This document shows, piece by piece, positions 31,336-39,056 of a stretch of 39,056 nucleotides of DNA. This DNA comes from Planctomycetaceae bacterium (GTDB taxonomy: Bacteria > Planctomycetota > Planctomycetia > Pirellulales > Pirellulaceae). Each line of letters opens with the position of its first letter. The stretch's first letter is position 1. Below the pieces are notes generated by a model. That model worked only from the letters and a program-made list of their open reading frames with translations, was not told where the DNA came from and searched no databases. The DNA is taken from positions 1 through 39,056 of the forward strand of contig PBSM01000016.1 of assembly GCA_002726245.1 (NCBI GenBank). The letters are read 5' to 3'. Made by a program: the position numbers and the translations under genes.

Positions 31336-31635
31336 CGCCGTCGCCCAATCGAGCGAGTCTCTTCGAGGCTCGCCGCTGGTCTCGGAGTGGTTTTTGGTAG
31401 GCCGGAACAAGTCCGCGCAGTTCCGGCAACGGATTTGGCGAGTTTCCGGAACTGCGTGGACTTGTTTCGGCCTACATTGTGAATTGTGAAAAGACGCACG
31501 ACGCTGTTGGTCTCGGAGCGACACGCCCTTGAGTCTGCTGGTTGCTGGTGTAGAGTGGAAGTTGGTCCGAAGAAGTGACTCGGCCAGTCATTTCGATCGG
31601 CGAAGGCAGTCGCACGCCGATCCGGTTTCCCGCTC
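31336..31635. other. Intergenic stretch with a long inverted repeat
   Basis: 300 bases between two plus-strand genes. It holds the inverted repeat described at 31397 and otherwise no gene. Confidence 0.45.
31397..31475. repeat. Imperfect inverted repeat (GTAGGCCGGAACAAG type)
   Basis: The left end GTAGGCCGGAACAAGTCC pairs with the right end, whose complement is GTAGGCCGAAACAAGTCC, and both continue with C(G/A)CGCAGTTCCGG. Arms are about 33 bases with few changes, the loop is short. It could terminate transcription of the oxidoreductase gene. Confidence 0.75.
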
Positions 31636-32655
31636 ATGTCAGAACCTTTCGATCCGTATTCCCAGTGGCTTGGTATCGAGCCGCACGAAGTGCTGGTGGA
31701 TCACTACCGGTTGCTCGGTGTTACGCGCTTCGAGCAAGACGTCGAGATGATCGCGCAGGCCGCCGATGAACGAATGACCTACGTTCGTTCGCTCCAAACC
31801 GGTCCCCGCGGCGGATTCACACAGGCCTTGCTGAATGAACTTGCCACCGCTCGTGTCTGCTTGCTGAATCCACCTGCCAAAGCGAGCTATGACCAGATGC
31901 TCGAAGGAATGCTGCGAGCTTCCCAACCGCCGCCCGCGCCAGCACATCCGCCCGCGATAACAACTTCGCCCGTCGATGCACCCGTCGTTGTGGAAGCGGA
32001 CGATCCGGAGCAGGCTTCGCGCCCTTGGGCGCTTGGCGTAATGGTGGGCGTGATGGTTGTGGGCTTAGGTGCAGTGATCATCCTCGCGGCACAGTGGTTT
32101 CAGACGCAGACGACTTTGGATTTCGAGCACGGTTTGTCGAATACGACCGCGTCGCGCGAGCTTGTCGTCGGTGATTGGGAAGAGGTAGTCGATTCGGTTG
32201 TGGTTTATCAAGAAGGGAACGGCAGCGTAAACTTCGATGCCGCTTTCGCCCAACTACATGGGCCGTCGATCACACGTGAGCAGATGAGCAACCTCGACGT
32301 TCTAACTCGTTGGGAGTCGATGGATGATTGGGTGAGTTGGAAGTTCAAGATCGTCAAGCTGCCGCCGCAGGGTGTGTTCCTCGTGCGAGTTACCTACGCG
32401 GCACGGCCGGCATCGGACGGTGGCTCGTTCGTGTTAGCTGTGGGCGAACAAGAGAAAGAGTGCGAGATCCGCGGCACGGGCGAGCCGGTAACCGATGAAT
32501 ACTACCTAGCGGTACCAAGCACCGGCGAACATACCTTGACAGTCCGAGCCAAGAGCAAGCCGTCGGATGAACTGATGACGCTCAAGTCGGTAACGTTTGT
32601 CCAAAGTAGCCATCACGCTCCGCGTGATGAAATGCGGGAGATGGATCGACGCTGA
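31636..32655 (+). CDS. Membrane protein with N-terminal planctomycete J-like domain
   Basis: The protein has 339 residues. Residues 1-95 form the helical domain seen at the N-terminus of many planctomycete signalling proteins: FDPYSQWLGIEP, VDHYRLLGVTRFE, QAADERMTYVRSLQ, LLNELATARVCLLNP, KASYDQMLEGML. It resembles a J-domain but lacks HPD. A Pro/Ala linker (97-130) and one transmembrane helix (about 131-153) follow, then an extracytoplasmic beta-sandwich (155-320). The last 16 residues come from the repeat at 32606. It lies convergent to a Ser/Thr kinase gene; since such domains usually occur in kinase-containing proteins, a functional link is possible. The start is the ATG at 31636; no strong ribosome binding site is visible. 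Confidence 0.8.
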   Translation: MSEPFDPYSQWLGIEPHEVLVDHYRLLGVTRFEQDVEMIAQAADERMTYVRSLQTGPRGGFTQALLNELATARVCLLNPPAKASYDQMLEGMLRASQPPPAPAHPPAITTSPVDAPVVVEADDPEQASRPWALGVMVGVMVVGLGAVIILAAQWFQTQTTLDFEHGLSNTTASRELVVGDWEEVVDSVVVYQEGNGSVNFDAAFAQLHGPSITREQMSNLDVLTRWESMDDWVSWKFKIVKLPPQGVFLVRVTYAARPASDGGSFVLAVGEQEKECEIRGTGEPVTDEYYLAVPSTGEHTLTVRAKSKPSDELMTLKSVTFVQSSHHAPRDEMREMDRR

Positions 32656-32730
32656 TTCGCCATCCGAGCTTAACGGCATGGCATTGGGCTTCGCCACACG
32701 GCTCTTCATCACGCGGAGCGTGATGGCTAC
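32606..32730. repeat. Perfect 26-bp inverted repeat spanning two convergent gene ends
   Basis: Arms 32606-32631 and 32705-32730 (GTAGCCATCACGCTCCGC...) are exact complements with a 73-base loop. The left arm is read as the last codons of the J-like protein gene, whose stop lies in the loop; the right arm contains the stop codon of the kinase gene (32727-32729). It may act as a bidirectional terminator. Confidence 0.85.
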
Positions 32731-33731
32731 GTTGAAGAATCCGGGCTGACTGAAGCCTGAATCGCTTGATTTCTGAAATCGCGGATATCGTTGATCATGT
32801 GTTGGATCGACTGGTAGCGATCAACCGGTTTCTTCTCAATCGCCTTGAAACAGATCTCGTCGAGGCGTTTGGAGATCTTGCGACCTACTGCCACCTCACT
32901 GGGCGGCTTGGGTGTCAGGTTTAGAATGTTCTTAAATGTTACGTCAATCGTTCGACCGCGGAACGGCTCTCTCAGAGCCAGTACCTCGTACAAGACCACG
33001 CCCATGCTAAAGATGTCGCTTCGTTCATCGATCGACTTGCTACCACGAACCTGCTCGGGTGACATGTACAAAGGCGTACCGGGGCGCTGGCCCGGAGAGG
33101 TGAGCCGCTCTTCCAAGTCGATTTGCGGCTGGGGCGCGCCATCCGTCGGTTCATCTGCCATCCCCCAGACCTTCGCCACGCCCCAATCCATCAGCATCAC
33201 TTCGCCGAACAACCCGGCCATAATGTTCTCAGGCTTGATATCCCGGTGGATCACGCCGTGTGCATGGGCGTATGCCAAAGCGTTAGAAGCTTGAATGAGA
33301 ATCCCCAGCAACCGATCGAGCGAAAACTCGCGTAATGCGTCGGGATCTTTCCGCGCGATTTGAGTGAGGATCTTGAAGAGGTCTCGCCCCTCGATCTTCT
33401 TCATGGCAAAGTACAAGTTGCCTTGGTGGTCTTTACCGAGTTCGTAAACCGGAACGGTATTCGGGTGTGACATTTGCGCCGTCACTCGCGCTTCGCGCAA
33501 CAAACGCCGGCGTTCCGTCTTGTCTTTGGACAACTTGTCCGAAAGCCGCTTGATGCAGACCTTCCTGCCGAGATTGCCGTCGTCCGCCGCAAACAAATCG
33601 CCGTTCCCGCCTCCCGCCATCGGTTGCAAGCTTCGATACTTGTGGAAGTCGTTCGTAAACCATTCAGGCAGGTCGGCGTCGGTGCCTGTGAAATAGATCG
33701 TCGGATATTCGTTGTTCGGGTTTTCAGCCAT
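32727..33731 (-). CDS. Soluble Ser/Thr protein kinase (PknB-like)
   Basis: The protein has 334 residues, with kinase domain about 33-320. The glycine loop is MAGGGNGDLF (38-47), the ATP lysine is K61 in VCIKRL, and E80 or E86 lies in the C helix region. The catalytic loop is HRDIKPENI (162-170). The metal motif is DWG (182-184) where DFG is usual, a substitution common in these bacterial kinases. The activation segment ends in GTPLYMSPEQ. No transmembrane segment or sensor domain is present. The start at 33731 has GGAGG five bases upstream, which excludes the ATG at 33755. The substrate is not known; the convergent J-like membrane protein might be a partner. Confidence 0.9.
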   Translation of the reverse strand: MAENPNNEYPTIYFTGTDADLPEWFTNDFHKYRSLQPMAGGGNGDLFAADDGNLGRKVCIKRLSDKLSKDKTERRRLLREARVTAQMSHPNTVPVYELGKDHQGNLYFAMKKIEGRDLFKILTQIARKDPDALREFSLDRLLGILIQASNALAYAHAHGVIHRDIKPENIMAGLFGEVMLMDWGVAKVWGMADEPTDGAPQPQIDLEERLTSPGQRPGTPLYMSPEQVRGSKSIDERSDIFSMGVVLYEVLALREPFRGRTIDVTFKNILNLTPKPPSEVAVGRKISKRLDEICFKAIEKKPVDRYQSIQHMINDIRDFRNQAIQASVSPDSST

Positions 33732-33812
33732 CTTGTCCTCCAGAGCGCCTGCCACGCGAGAGCATCGTTATGACAGAACGCTCGGATCGTGTAAATCGCG
33801 GCGAACTAGCCC

Positions 33813-34505
33813 TCATGCTCCGCTGCCGTGATCCTTGTGATTCTCCGATAGGTCAAGCTGCGAGAAGTGTTCTGAGACTTCTTCCAGCAATTCGAAGCCA
33901 GCCAACCGCAGAGCTTCGATGTAGTCAGAAGGATGATTGAGATTCTTCAACGTGGCGAGTTCAGCATCCACGATTCTCAATTCGTTAACAGACACAAGCC
34001 TCGTCGCAACTCGGTCGTACAACATACGCGGTCGGAGCTGATCCGCGGCGAGCATCTCTTCAATGAGCGGCAGAGCACTCACGCGATAGACCGCGGCCAG
34101 AGGATGATGAAAGCCGTCTTGGACGGGAACCGCAGCATCGTTGTCGCCTAATTCGTCGATCATTCGACTCACAAAGGCTGGCTGCAGTAGCGGCACGTCG
34201 CAACTTGTGGCGAAAACAGCCTCGACTCGATCTTGGAGCGCGAGCAAACCGGCATGCAATCCTTGCAACGGTCCGCGTCCTTCACGCTCGTCGCGCGTCG
34301 TGAGGATATCGCTTGGAAGTTCCGGCAGCTCTTGAGTTGCAGCAGCGACAACGACGATGGGGCGAACAACCTTCTGCAACAAGCGGACAACCCGCTGCAG
34401 CATCAACTCCGGACCAAATGGCAGCGTCGCCTTTGCCATTCCCATCCGCGAACTCTTCCCGCCACAAAGAACGATGCCACCGACAGTCACTTCACCTCGC
34501 GACAT
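33813..34505 (-). CDS. mobA: Molybdenum cofactor guanylyltransferase MobA
   Basis: The protein has 230 residues (MobA normally has about 190-200, so the C-terminal 30 are extra). It transfers GMP from GTP to molybdopterin-Mo, giving the bis-MGD form. The nucleotide motif LCGGKSSRMGMAK at 13-25 is diagnostic, followed by PFGPELMLQRVVRLL, DEREGRGPLQGLHAGL (about 71-86), ATSCDVPLL with the metal-binding Asp (about 98-106) and AVPVQDGFHHPLAAVY. No molybdoenzyme or other moa/moe gene is in the window. The neighbour gdhA is upstream with a gap of 73 bases on the same strand. A CTP-using relative (MocA) cannot be excluded, but the motif order fits MobA. Confidence 0.85.
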   Translation of the reverse strand: MSRGEVTVGGIVLCGGKSSRMGMAKATLPFGPELMLQRVVRLLQKVVRPIVVVAAATQELPELPSDILTTRDEREGRGPLQGLHAGLLALQDRVEAVFATSCDVPLLQPAFVSRMIDELGDNDAAVPVQDGFHHPLAAVYRVSALPLIEEMLAADQLRPRMLYDRVATRLVSVNELRIVDAELATLKNLNHPSDYIEALRLAGFELLEEVSEHFSQLDLSENHKDHGSGA

Positions 34506-34578
34506 ATTGAATCCTGTTGGTCACAACCATGTTGCGGCTCCGCCGCATGAGGGAGGGGGCTTTCGGGAAGGAGTTCCG

Positions 34579-35931
34579 CTACACGACACCATAAGCCAAC
34601 ATCGCATCCGCTACTTTGACGAAGCCGGCGATGTTGGCTCCCTTCATATAGTTGATATATCCGTCTCCATTGCCATGCTCGATGCACTTCTCGTGGATGT
34701 CGTGCATGATCGTCCGTAGACGCTGATCGACTTCTTCGCGGCTCCAGGACAGACGCAGCGCATTCTGACTTTGCTCCAAGCCAGAAACGGCAACGCCACC
34801 AGCGTTGGCTGCCTTTGCGGGGCCGAAAAGCACTTTGGTGTTGATGAGTTGGTGCACGCCATCCAATTCTGTTGGCATGTTCGCACCTTCGCATACGGCT
34901 TGAATGTTGTTTGCGAGCAGAATTTTCGCGTCGTCGAGTGAGAGTTCGTTTTGTGTGGCGCATGGAAAGGCAATGTCCGCAGGCACGCTCCACGGCCGCT
35001 GCTGCTCATGGAACGTCGCGTTGGTGAACTGAGTCGTGTACTCCGCGATCCGCCCGCGCCGCACTTCCTTCAAGTCTTTGATAAACGCCAGTTTCTCCGC
35101 GTCGATGCCATCTGGATCATGGATGAAGCCCGAAGAGTCGGACAGCGTAACGACCTTTCCGCCTAGCTGCGTTGCCTTCTCGACCGTGTAGATCGCGACA
35201 TTCCCGGAGCCTGACACGAGGCAAGTCTTGTGTTTCAAGCTGTCGCCGCGGTGGTTCAGCATGTTCTCGCAAAAGTAGACGCAACCGTAGCCGGTCGCTT
35301 CGGTACGGACCAAGCTTCCGCCGAACGCCAAGCCTTTGCCAGTGAGAATCCCGCTGAAACGGTTCTCCAAACGCTTATAGAACCCGAAGAGATAACTGAT
35401 CTCGCGAGCACCGACTCCGATGTCGCCTGCCGGGACGTCGGTGTCTTCCCCAATGTGGCGATGCAACTCCACCATCATTGATTGGCAAAAGCGCATGACT
35501 TCGCGGTCGCTCTTTCCCTTCGGATTGAAGTTCGATCCACCTTTGCCGCCACCCATCGGCAGGCCCGTCAGACTGTTCTTGAAGACTTGTTCAAAGCCGA
35601 GGAACTTCAACACGCTCTGTGTGACGTTCGGATGAAATCGCAAACCGCCTTTGTAGGGGCCGATCGAATTGTTGAACTGCACACGCCACGCCCGGTTTGC
35701 GCGGATGTGACCTTGATCGTCTTCCCAGGTCACACGAAAGATGATGATTCGATCTGGCTCCGTCATGCGTTCGAGGATCTGAGCGTCTTTGTATTCTCGA
35801 TGCTCGTTGACGAACGGCATCAGCGTTTCGACGACTTCTCGGACAGCCTGATGAAACTCAGGCTCTCCAGGATTGCGTTTCGTGAGACCCCGCATAAAGC
35901 CATCGACTTCGTTACGAACGTCGCTCGTCAT
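34579..35931 (-). CDS. gdhA: NADP-type glutamate dehydrogenase
   Basis: The protein has 450 residues, the normal length of the hexameric class. It interconverts glutamate and 2-oxoglutarate plus ammonia; in bacteria this form mainly assimilates ammonia. Features: PYKGGLRFHPNV, GLPMGGGKGGSNFNPKGKS (catalytic lysines), DVPAGDIGVGAREI (catalytic Asp), the Rossmann motif VSGSGNVAIYTVEKA, then CATQNELS and CEGANMP. The start at 35931 has GGAGGAG seven bases upstream. It is preceded by the TVP38-like gene with 19 bases between them, suggesting co-transcription. Fully intact. Confidence 0.95.
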   Translation of the reverse strand: MTSDVRNEVDGFMRGLTKRNPGEPEFHQAVREVVETLMPFVNEHREYKDAQILERMTEPDRIIIFRVTWEDDQGHIRANRAWRVQFNNSIGPYKGGLRFHPNVTQSVLKFLGFEQVFKNSLTGLPMGGGKGGSNFNPKGKSDREVMRFCQSMMVELHRHIGEDTDVPAGDIGVGAREISYLFGFYKRLENRFSGILTGKGLAFGGSLVRTEATGYGCVYFCENMLNHRGDSLKHKTCLVSGSGNVAIYTVEKATQLGGKVVTLSDSSGFIHDPDGIDAEKLAFIKDLKEVRRGRIAEYTTQFTNATFHEQQRPWSVPADIAFPCATQNELSLDDAKILLANNIQAVCEGANMPTELDGVHQLINTKVLFGPAKAANAGGVAVSGLEQSQNALRLSWSREEVDQRLRTIMHDIHEKCIEHGNGDGYINYMKGANIAGFVKVADAMLAYGVV

Positions 35932-35950
35932 TCGGATCTCCTCCAGTGGT

Positions 35951-36736
35951 TCAGTCGGCTTTGCTGTGGGTTTCTGTTGTACCGCTTGGCTGGAAGTGCT
36001 GCATAACTTTTTTGACCGCGAGCGGAAAGATCCCCAGCAATGCGAATGCAGTCAGAATCTGGCCGACTTGCCACGGCGATAAGACCGCGCCGATACCATC
36101 TTTTGCCAAAGTCTGGAGATTGGGAATCGAGGCTCCAGCATAAACGTAGACACACGTGGCAGGAAACATCCCCAGTTGACTGACCCACCAATACGTGCGC
36201 GTCTTTATCGGTGTCAGGCCCATCAGCAGGTTGATCAGCCAGAAGGGAAACGCCGGGATGAGCCGCAGCGTGAAGAGGTAGAAGGCGCCTTCGCGTTCCA
36301 GCGCCTCGTTGAAAGTTGCTAGCCGTGTTCCGAAGCGTCGCTGCACGGAGTCGCGAATCAAGTAACGGCTTAACAGAAAAGCGACCGTTGCCCCTGTTGT
36401 CGATGCGAAGCTGATCAGAATGACTCCGCGTACGAATCCGAAATACCAGCCGAACAGCAACGACAACCCCGCGGCACCGGGCAACGAGAGGCCGGTCGCA
36501 ACGACGTAGATTAGAAAAGCGGCGCCGTACACAAGCACGGGATGATTGGCTTGAAACTGTCGCAGCTCTGATTCGCGATCCGCTAACGCGGCGGGCGACA
36601 GCGAATCGCCGAATTTCGCGTAGCCGACGACAACGAGTGTCGCCACGACAGCGACGACGATGATCTTCAGCCAAGGCAAGCCGCGGCTAGAAGCAGCGCC
36701 CGTTTCGAGTTCGTTCTCCTTCACGAATCTTCCCAT
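35951..36736 (-). CDS. TVP38/TMEM64-family (DedA-like) membrane protein
   Basis: The protein has 261 residues. Hydrophobic segments lie at about 23-42 (LKIIVVAVVATLVVVGY), 67-85, 88-125 (GAAGLSLLFGWYFGFVRGVILISFASTTGATVAFLLSRYLIRD), 150-175 (FYLFTLRLIPAFPFWLINLLMGLTPI), 180-205 and 225-245. The G-x-x-x-G-rich loop and LRLIPAFPFWLINLL are family marks of the VTT domain, which is linked to lipid scrambling/membrane homeostasis in this group. The last ~15 residues are polar. It precedes gdhA in the same direction; no functional link is evident. Confidence 0.85.
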   Translation of the reverse strand: MGRFVKENELETGAASSRGLPWLKIIVVAVVATLVVVGYAKFGDSLSPAALADRESELRQFQANHPVLVYGAAFLIYVVATGLSLPGAAGLSLLFGWYFGFVRGVILISFASTTGATVAFLLSRYLIRDSVQRRFGTRLATFNEALEREGAFYLFTLRLIPAFPFWLINLLMGLTPIKTRTYWWVSQLGMFPATCVYVYAGASIPNLQTLAKDGIGAVLSPWQVGQILTAFALLGIFPLAVKKVMQHFQPSGTTETHSKAD

Positions 36737-36762
36737 CCGTTGTTGAAGCTGCTTTTTATCGG

Positions 36763-36801
36763 AGTAGCTTATGCTTCAGCTTTGCGCGGCAGAGCCACAA
36801 C
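36763..36801. repeat. Dispersed intergenic repeat, copy 2
   Basis: AGTAGCTTATGCTTCAGCTT followed by TGCGCGGCAGAG matches the copy at 11747 over about 35 positions with a few changes. The rest of this gap also holds GTCCCCTAGGGAC at 36848-36860 and the hairpin GGGGTGTAAACCCC at 36876-36889, relatives of the repeats at 13004. Confidence 0.65.
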
Positions 36802-36975
36802 CAAGACAGACAGGCACGTTTTGTATTTCATCATGGCTGGCTCTTCAGTCCCCTAGGGACGATATGTACTAGCTGGGGGTGTAAACCCCGGAAACTCTTC
36901 CCACTCGAGTTGCTATTATGCCAGACGCGAACGATTACAATACACCGGACGACAACAAGCCAATCGGAGACTTCC

Positions 36976-37962
36976 ATGACCATTCATCGCCGCGACTTCG
37001 TGAAGCACGCCTCCGCAGCAGCTTTGACTGCAGCGACCGCCGCAACTCTTCTGGCAGACGACAAGCCTGATCCGAAGCAACTTCCGATCATCGACACACA
37101 TCAGCATCTGTGGGATTTATCGAAGTTTCGCCCACCGTGGCTCGATGGAGCGCCCGAAGTTCTCGCAAAGAGCTATGTCACCAAGGACTTCCTCGCCGCC
37201 ACGAAGGGATTGAAGGTCGTCAAAGCAGTCTACATGGAGGTCGATGTCGCGCCTCGACAGCAAGTCGAAGAAGCGAAGCACGTTATCGCGCTTTCGAAAA
37301 GCAGCGATCACCCGACAGCGGGTGCGGTGATTTCGGGCCGGCCCAATTCGGAAAGGTTCCGTGATTACATCACGCAATTCAAGGACAGCCCGTACATCAA
37401 AGGAGTCCGCCAGGTCATCCATGTACCGAACGCGGCACGAGGGTTATGCCTGGAGACGCAATTCGTGAAGTCGATCCAATTGCTTGGCGAACTCGGAATG
37501 AGTTTCGATCTGTGTATGCGGCCGACCGAATTGTCAGACGGACGGAAGCTGGCAGAACAGTGTCCCAACACTCGGTTTGTCGTCGATCATTGTGGCAACG
37601 CCGACCCGAAGGCATTCCTGAAGCAGACCAACGAAGAGATTTCGCATAAGCCAGACCAATGGCGTCGCGACATGAGCAGTCTCGCCAAACAAGAGAATGT
37701 GATCTGCAAGATATCCGGCATTGTCGCCCGGACGCCAAAGACCAAATGGAGTGCGGAGATCCTAGCTCCAATCGTCAACCATTGCCTCGACGCGTTCGGT
37801 TCTGATCGGGTCGTCTTTGGCGGCGATTGGCCCGTTTGCCTGCTCGGTTGCAGCTATCGTCGCTGGGTTGAATCGTTGAAGGAAGTCATCGTCGAGCGCC
37901 CGACCAGCGAGCAAAAGAAGCTACTACACGACAACGCCGAGAAGTTCTATCGATTGGCATGA
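36976..37962 (+). CDS. Amidohydrolase-2 family hydrolase, Tat-exported
   Basis: The protein has 328 residues. The N-terminus has a twin-arginine-like signal (HRRDFVKHASAAALTAATAATLLA). The barrel starts with IIDTHQHLWDL (H42, H44), the HxH metal pair of the amidohydrolase superfamily; further ligands are probably H in VVDHCGNAD and D in VFGGDWPVCLLG. The family includes lactonases and decarboxylases acting on sugar or aromatic acids, e.g. L-fucono- or rhamnono-lactonase-like proteins. The start at 36976 has GGAGA about five bases upstream; the earlier frame start at 36910 is unlikely. The galE-like gene follows in the same direction after 27 bases, so they may be co-transcribed. Confidence 0.85.
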   Translation: MTIHRRDFVKHASAAALTAATAATLLADDKPDPKQLPIIDTHQHLWDLSKFRPPWLDGAPEVLAKSYVTKDFLAATKGLKVVKAVYMEVDVAPRQQVEEAKHVIALSKSSDHPTAGAVISGRPNSERFRDYITQFKDSPYIKGVRQVIHVPNAARGLCLETQFVKSIQLLGELGMSFDLCMRPTELSDGRKLAEQCPNTRFVVDHCGNADPKAFLKQTNEEISHKPDQWRRDMSSLAKQENVICKISGIVARTPKTKWSAEILAPIVNHCLDAFGSDRVVFGGDWPVCLLGCSYRRWVESLKEVIVERPTSEQKKLLHDNAEKFYRLA

Positions 37963-37989
37963 ACTTACTGAAAGTCTAATGGACTCAAC

Positions 37990-38967
37990 ATGAAAGTTCT
38001 TGTTACCGGAGGTGCTGGCTATATCGGCAGCGTTGCCGTCGAACGCTTGATTGCTTCGGGTGAGAGCGTTGTCGTATTCGACAATCTTTCGCAAGGGCAC
38101 CGCGAAGCCATTCATTCTGACGCGGAACTCGTGCGTGGTGATCTCGCGGCGGCGGCTGACATCGAAGCCGCTTTCGCGCGGCACAAACCCGATGCCGTGA
38201 TGCACTTCGCGTCGAACTTGCTCGTCGGCGAATCGATGGAGAAGCCGTTCAAGTATCTCGGCGACAACGTCTCGAACGGTGTTAACTTGTTGAAGTGCGC
38301 CACCGCGCACGGTGTCGAGCGATTCATCCTCTCATCGACCGCCAACTTGTTTGATGAACCGGAGACGATTCCGATCAGCGAGTCGGAGTGCATCGTACCC
38401 GGCAGCCCGTACGGCGAATCGAAGTACATCTTGGAGCGAATGCTTGCCTGGTTGGAACGAACACATGGCTTGCGTTACGCCGCGCTCCGCTACTTCAACG
38501 CGGCGGGAGCAACTTCAGAACGCGGCGAGGATCACGATCCGGAATTGCATTTGATCCCGCTCGTGTTGCAAGTCGCGCAGAGGAAGCGCGAGCACATCAG
38601 CATCTTCGGTGACGACTACGATACGCCCGACGGAACTTGCGTTCGCGATTACATTCATGTCTCGGATCTTGCGGACGCTCACATTCTCGCGCTGCATGCG
38701 TTGTCGGACGGCAGTCGCACTTACAACCTTGGCAACGGGCAAGGCTTTTCAGTAAAAGAGGTCATCGAGACATCGCGAGAGATCACGGGGCACGGCATCG
38801 CGTCGAAGACGACACCGCGCCGTCCCGGCGATCCCGCGAAACTCGTCGCCGACAGCTCGAAGATTCGTGCCGAGCTCGGATGGGAGCCGAAGTATCCTGA
38901 TTTGCGGCAGATCATCGAGATGGCTTGGTCGTGGCACAGCAAACATCCAAACGGATACGGCAGCTAG
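37990..38967 (+). CDS. galE: UDP-glucose 4-epimerase-like protein
   Basis: The protein has 325 residues, full length for the family. It converts UDP-glucose and UDP-galactose (or related nucleotide sugars) using bound NAD. The Rossmann motif is TGGAGYIGS (6-14), followed by [22 protein letters not shown] and VGESMEKP. The catalytic triad is S116/T117 (SSTANLF), Y141 and K145 (YGESK). The substrate-binding parts are LRYFNAAGA and the C-terminal [18 protein letters not shown], all GalE-like. [11 protein letters not shown] replaces the usual SSTAAVYGEPE. Relatives acting on other sugars (UDP-GlcNAc) cannot be ruled out. It is probably in an operon with the amidohydrolase. Confidence 0.9.
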   Translation: MKVLVTGGAGYIGSVAVERLIASGESVVVFDNLSQGHREAIHSDAELVRGDLAAAADIEAAFARHKPDAVMHFASNLLVGESMEKPFKYLGDNVSNGVNLLKCATAHGVERFILSSTANLFDEPETIPISESECIVPGSPYGESKYILERMLAWLERTHGLRYAALRYFNAAGATSERGEDHDPELHLIPLVLQVAQRKREHISIFGDDYDTPDGTCVRDYIHVSDLADAHILALHALSDGSRTYNLGNGQGFSVKEVIETSREITGHGIASKTTPRRPGDPAKLVADSSKIRAELGWEPKYPDLRQIIEMAWSWHSKHPNGYGS

Positions 38968-39056
38968 CACCAAATGGAATTCGGGTGAATTTGTATAAAC
39001 TTTGAAAGCGTAGAAAGCGTAAAACTTCAATGTGAACGCACCCTTGGTCAAATTCC
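38968..39056. other. 3' intergenic end of window
   Basis: 89 bases after the galE-like gene. A tandem GAAAGCGTA GAAAGCGTA is seen near 39003-39021; no gene or terminator hairpin was identified. Confidence 0.35.

Noticed and set aside
38749..39051. 100-residue minus-strand open frame at the window end
   Set aside because: Antisense to the galE-like gene, with no supporting pattern.

Overview
The window looks like a chromosomal stretch of a planctomycete (Pirellulales/Gemmatales-like), probably from an environmental genome. The basis is gene content: two DUF1549/DUF1553 cytochrome-type proteins (PSCyt1/PSD1), two Tat-exported DUF1501 proteins, a DUF1570 protein, an N-terminal J-like domain protein next to a soluble Ser/Thr kinase, a Tat-exported Gfo/Idh/MocA oxidoreductase, VCBS/FG-GAP repeats, and very many intergenic palindromic repeats. 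No rRNA, tRNA, CRISPR array or intact transposase was found.

Layout. 1-2000 is a scar: the 3' part of a sialidase on the + strand that stops early, then on the - strand a planctomycete hypothetical gene, an orphan Phd/YefM-type antitoxin, a 25-bp perfect palindrome and the 3' remnant of a probable integrase gene. 2015-5939 (-) carries an exported M14-type carboxypeptidase and an exported subtilase fused to seven FG-GAP/VCBS repeats. 6333-11716 (+) is a tight operon of DUF1549/DUF1553 (with an inserted jelly-roll-like domain), DUF1501 and an enolase-superfamily dehydratase, which together suggest degradation of a sugar acid or polysaccharide. 11826-12922 (-) is a DUF1570 putative metallopeptidase broken by a frameshift. 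13477-18253 (+) holds an exported unknown protein, translationally coupled to a PpiC/SurA-type prolyl isomerase, and an RND/MMPL exporter. 18510-23827 (-) is a second cassette: DUF1549/DUF1553 split by a coiled coil of about 390 residues, DUF1501 and a WD40 protein.

24128-29519 (-) contains a flavin halogenase-like oxidoreductase, a two-domain metallo-beta-lactamase-fold protein, thiG and thiS (thiamine thiazole synthesis), and a small membrane-anchored protein. 29878-31335 (+) is an exported Gfo/Idh/MocA oxidoreductase. 31636-33731 is a convergent pair, a J-like membrane protein and a Ser/Thr kinase, sharing one long inverted repeat at their 3' ends. 33813-36736 (-) holds mobA, gdhA and a TVP38/DedA-type membrane protein. 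36976-38967 (+) holds an exported amidohydrolase and a galE-like epimerase.

The strongest non-genic signal is the number and variety of inverted-repeat elements: at least eight different families in 39 kb, most as two copies head to head, some at operon junctions and one built into a coding 3' end. The most unusual protein is the coiled-coil-split DUF1549/DUF1553 cytochrome. No clear defence or biosynthetic system that could be called new was found. All functional calls come from reading motifs by eye; no database search was run.
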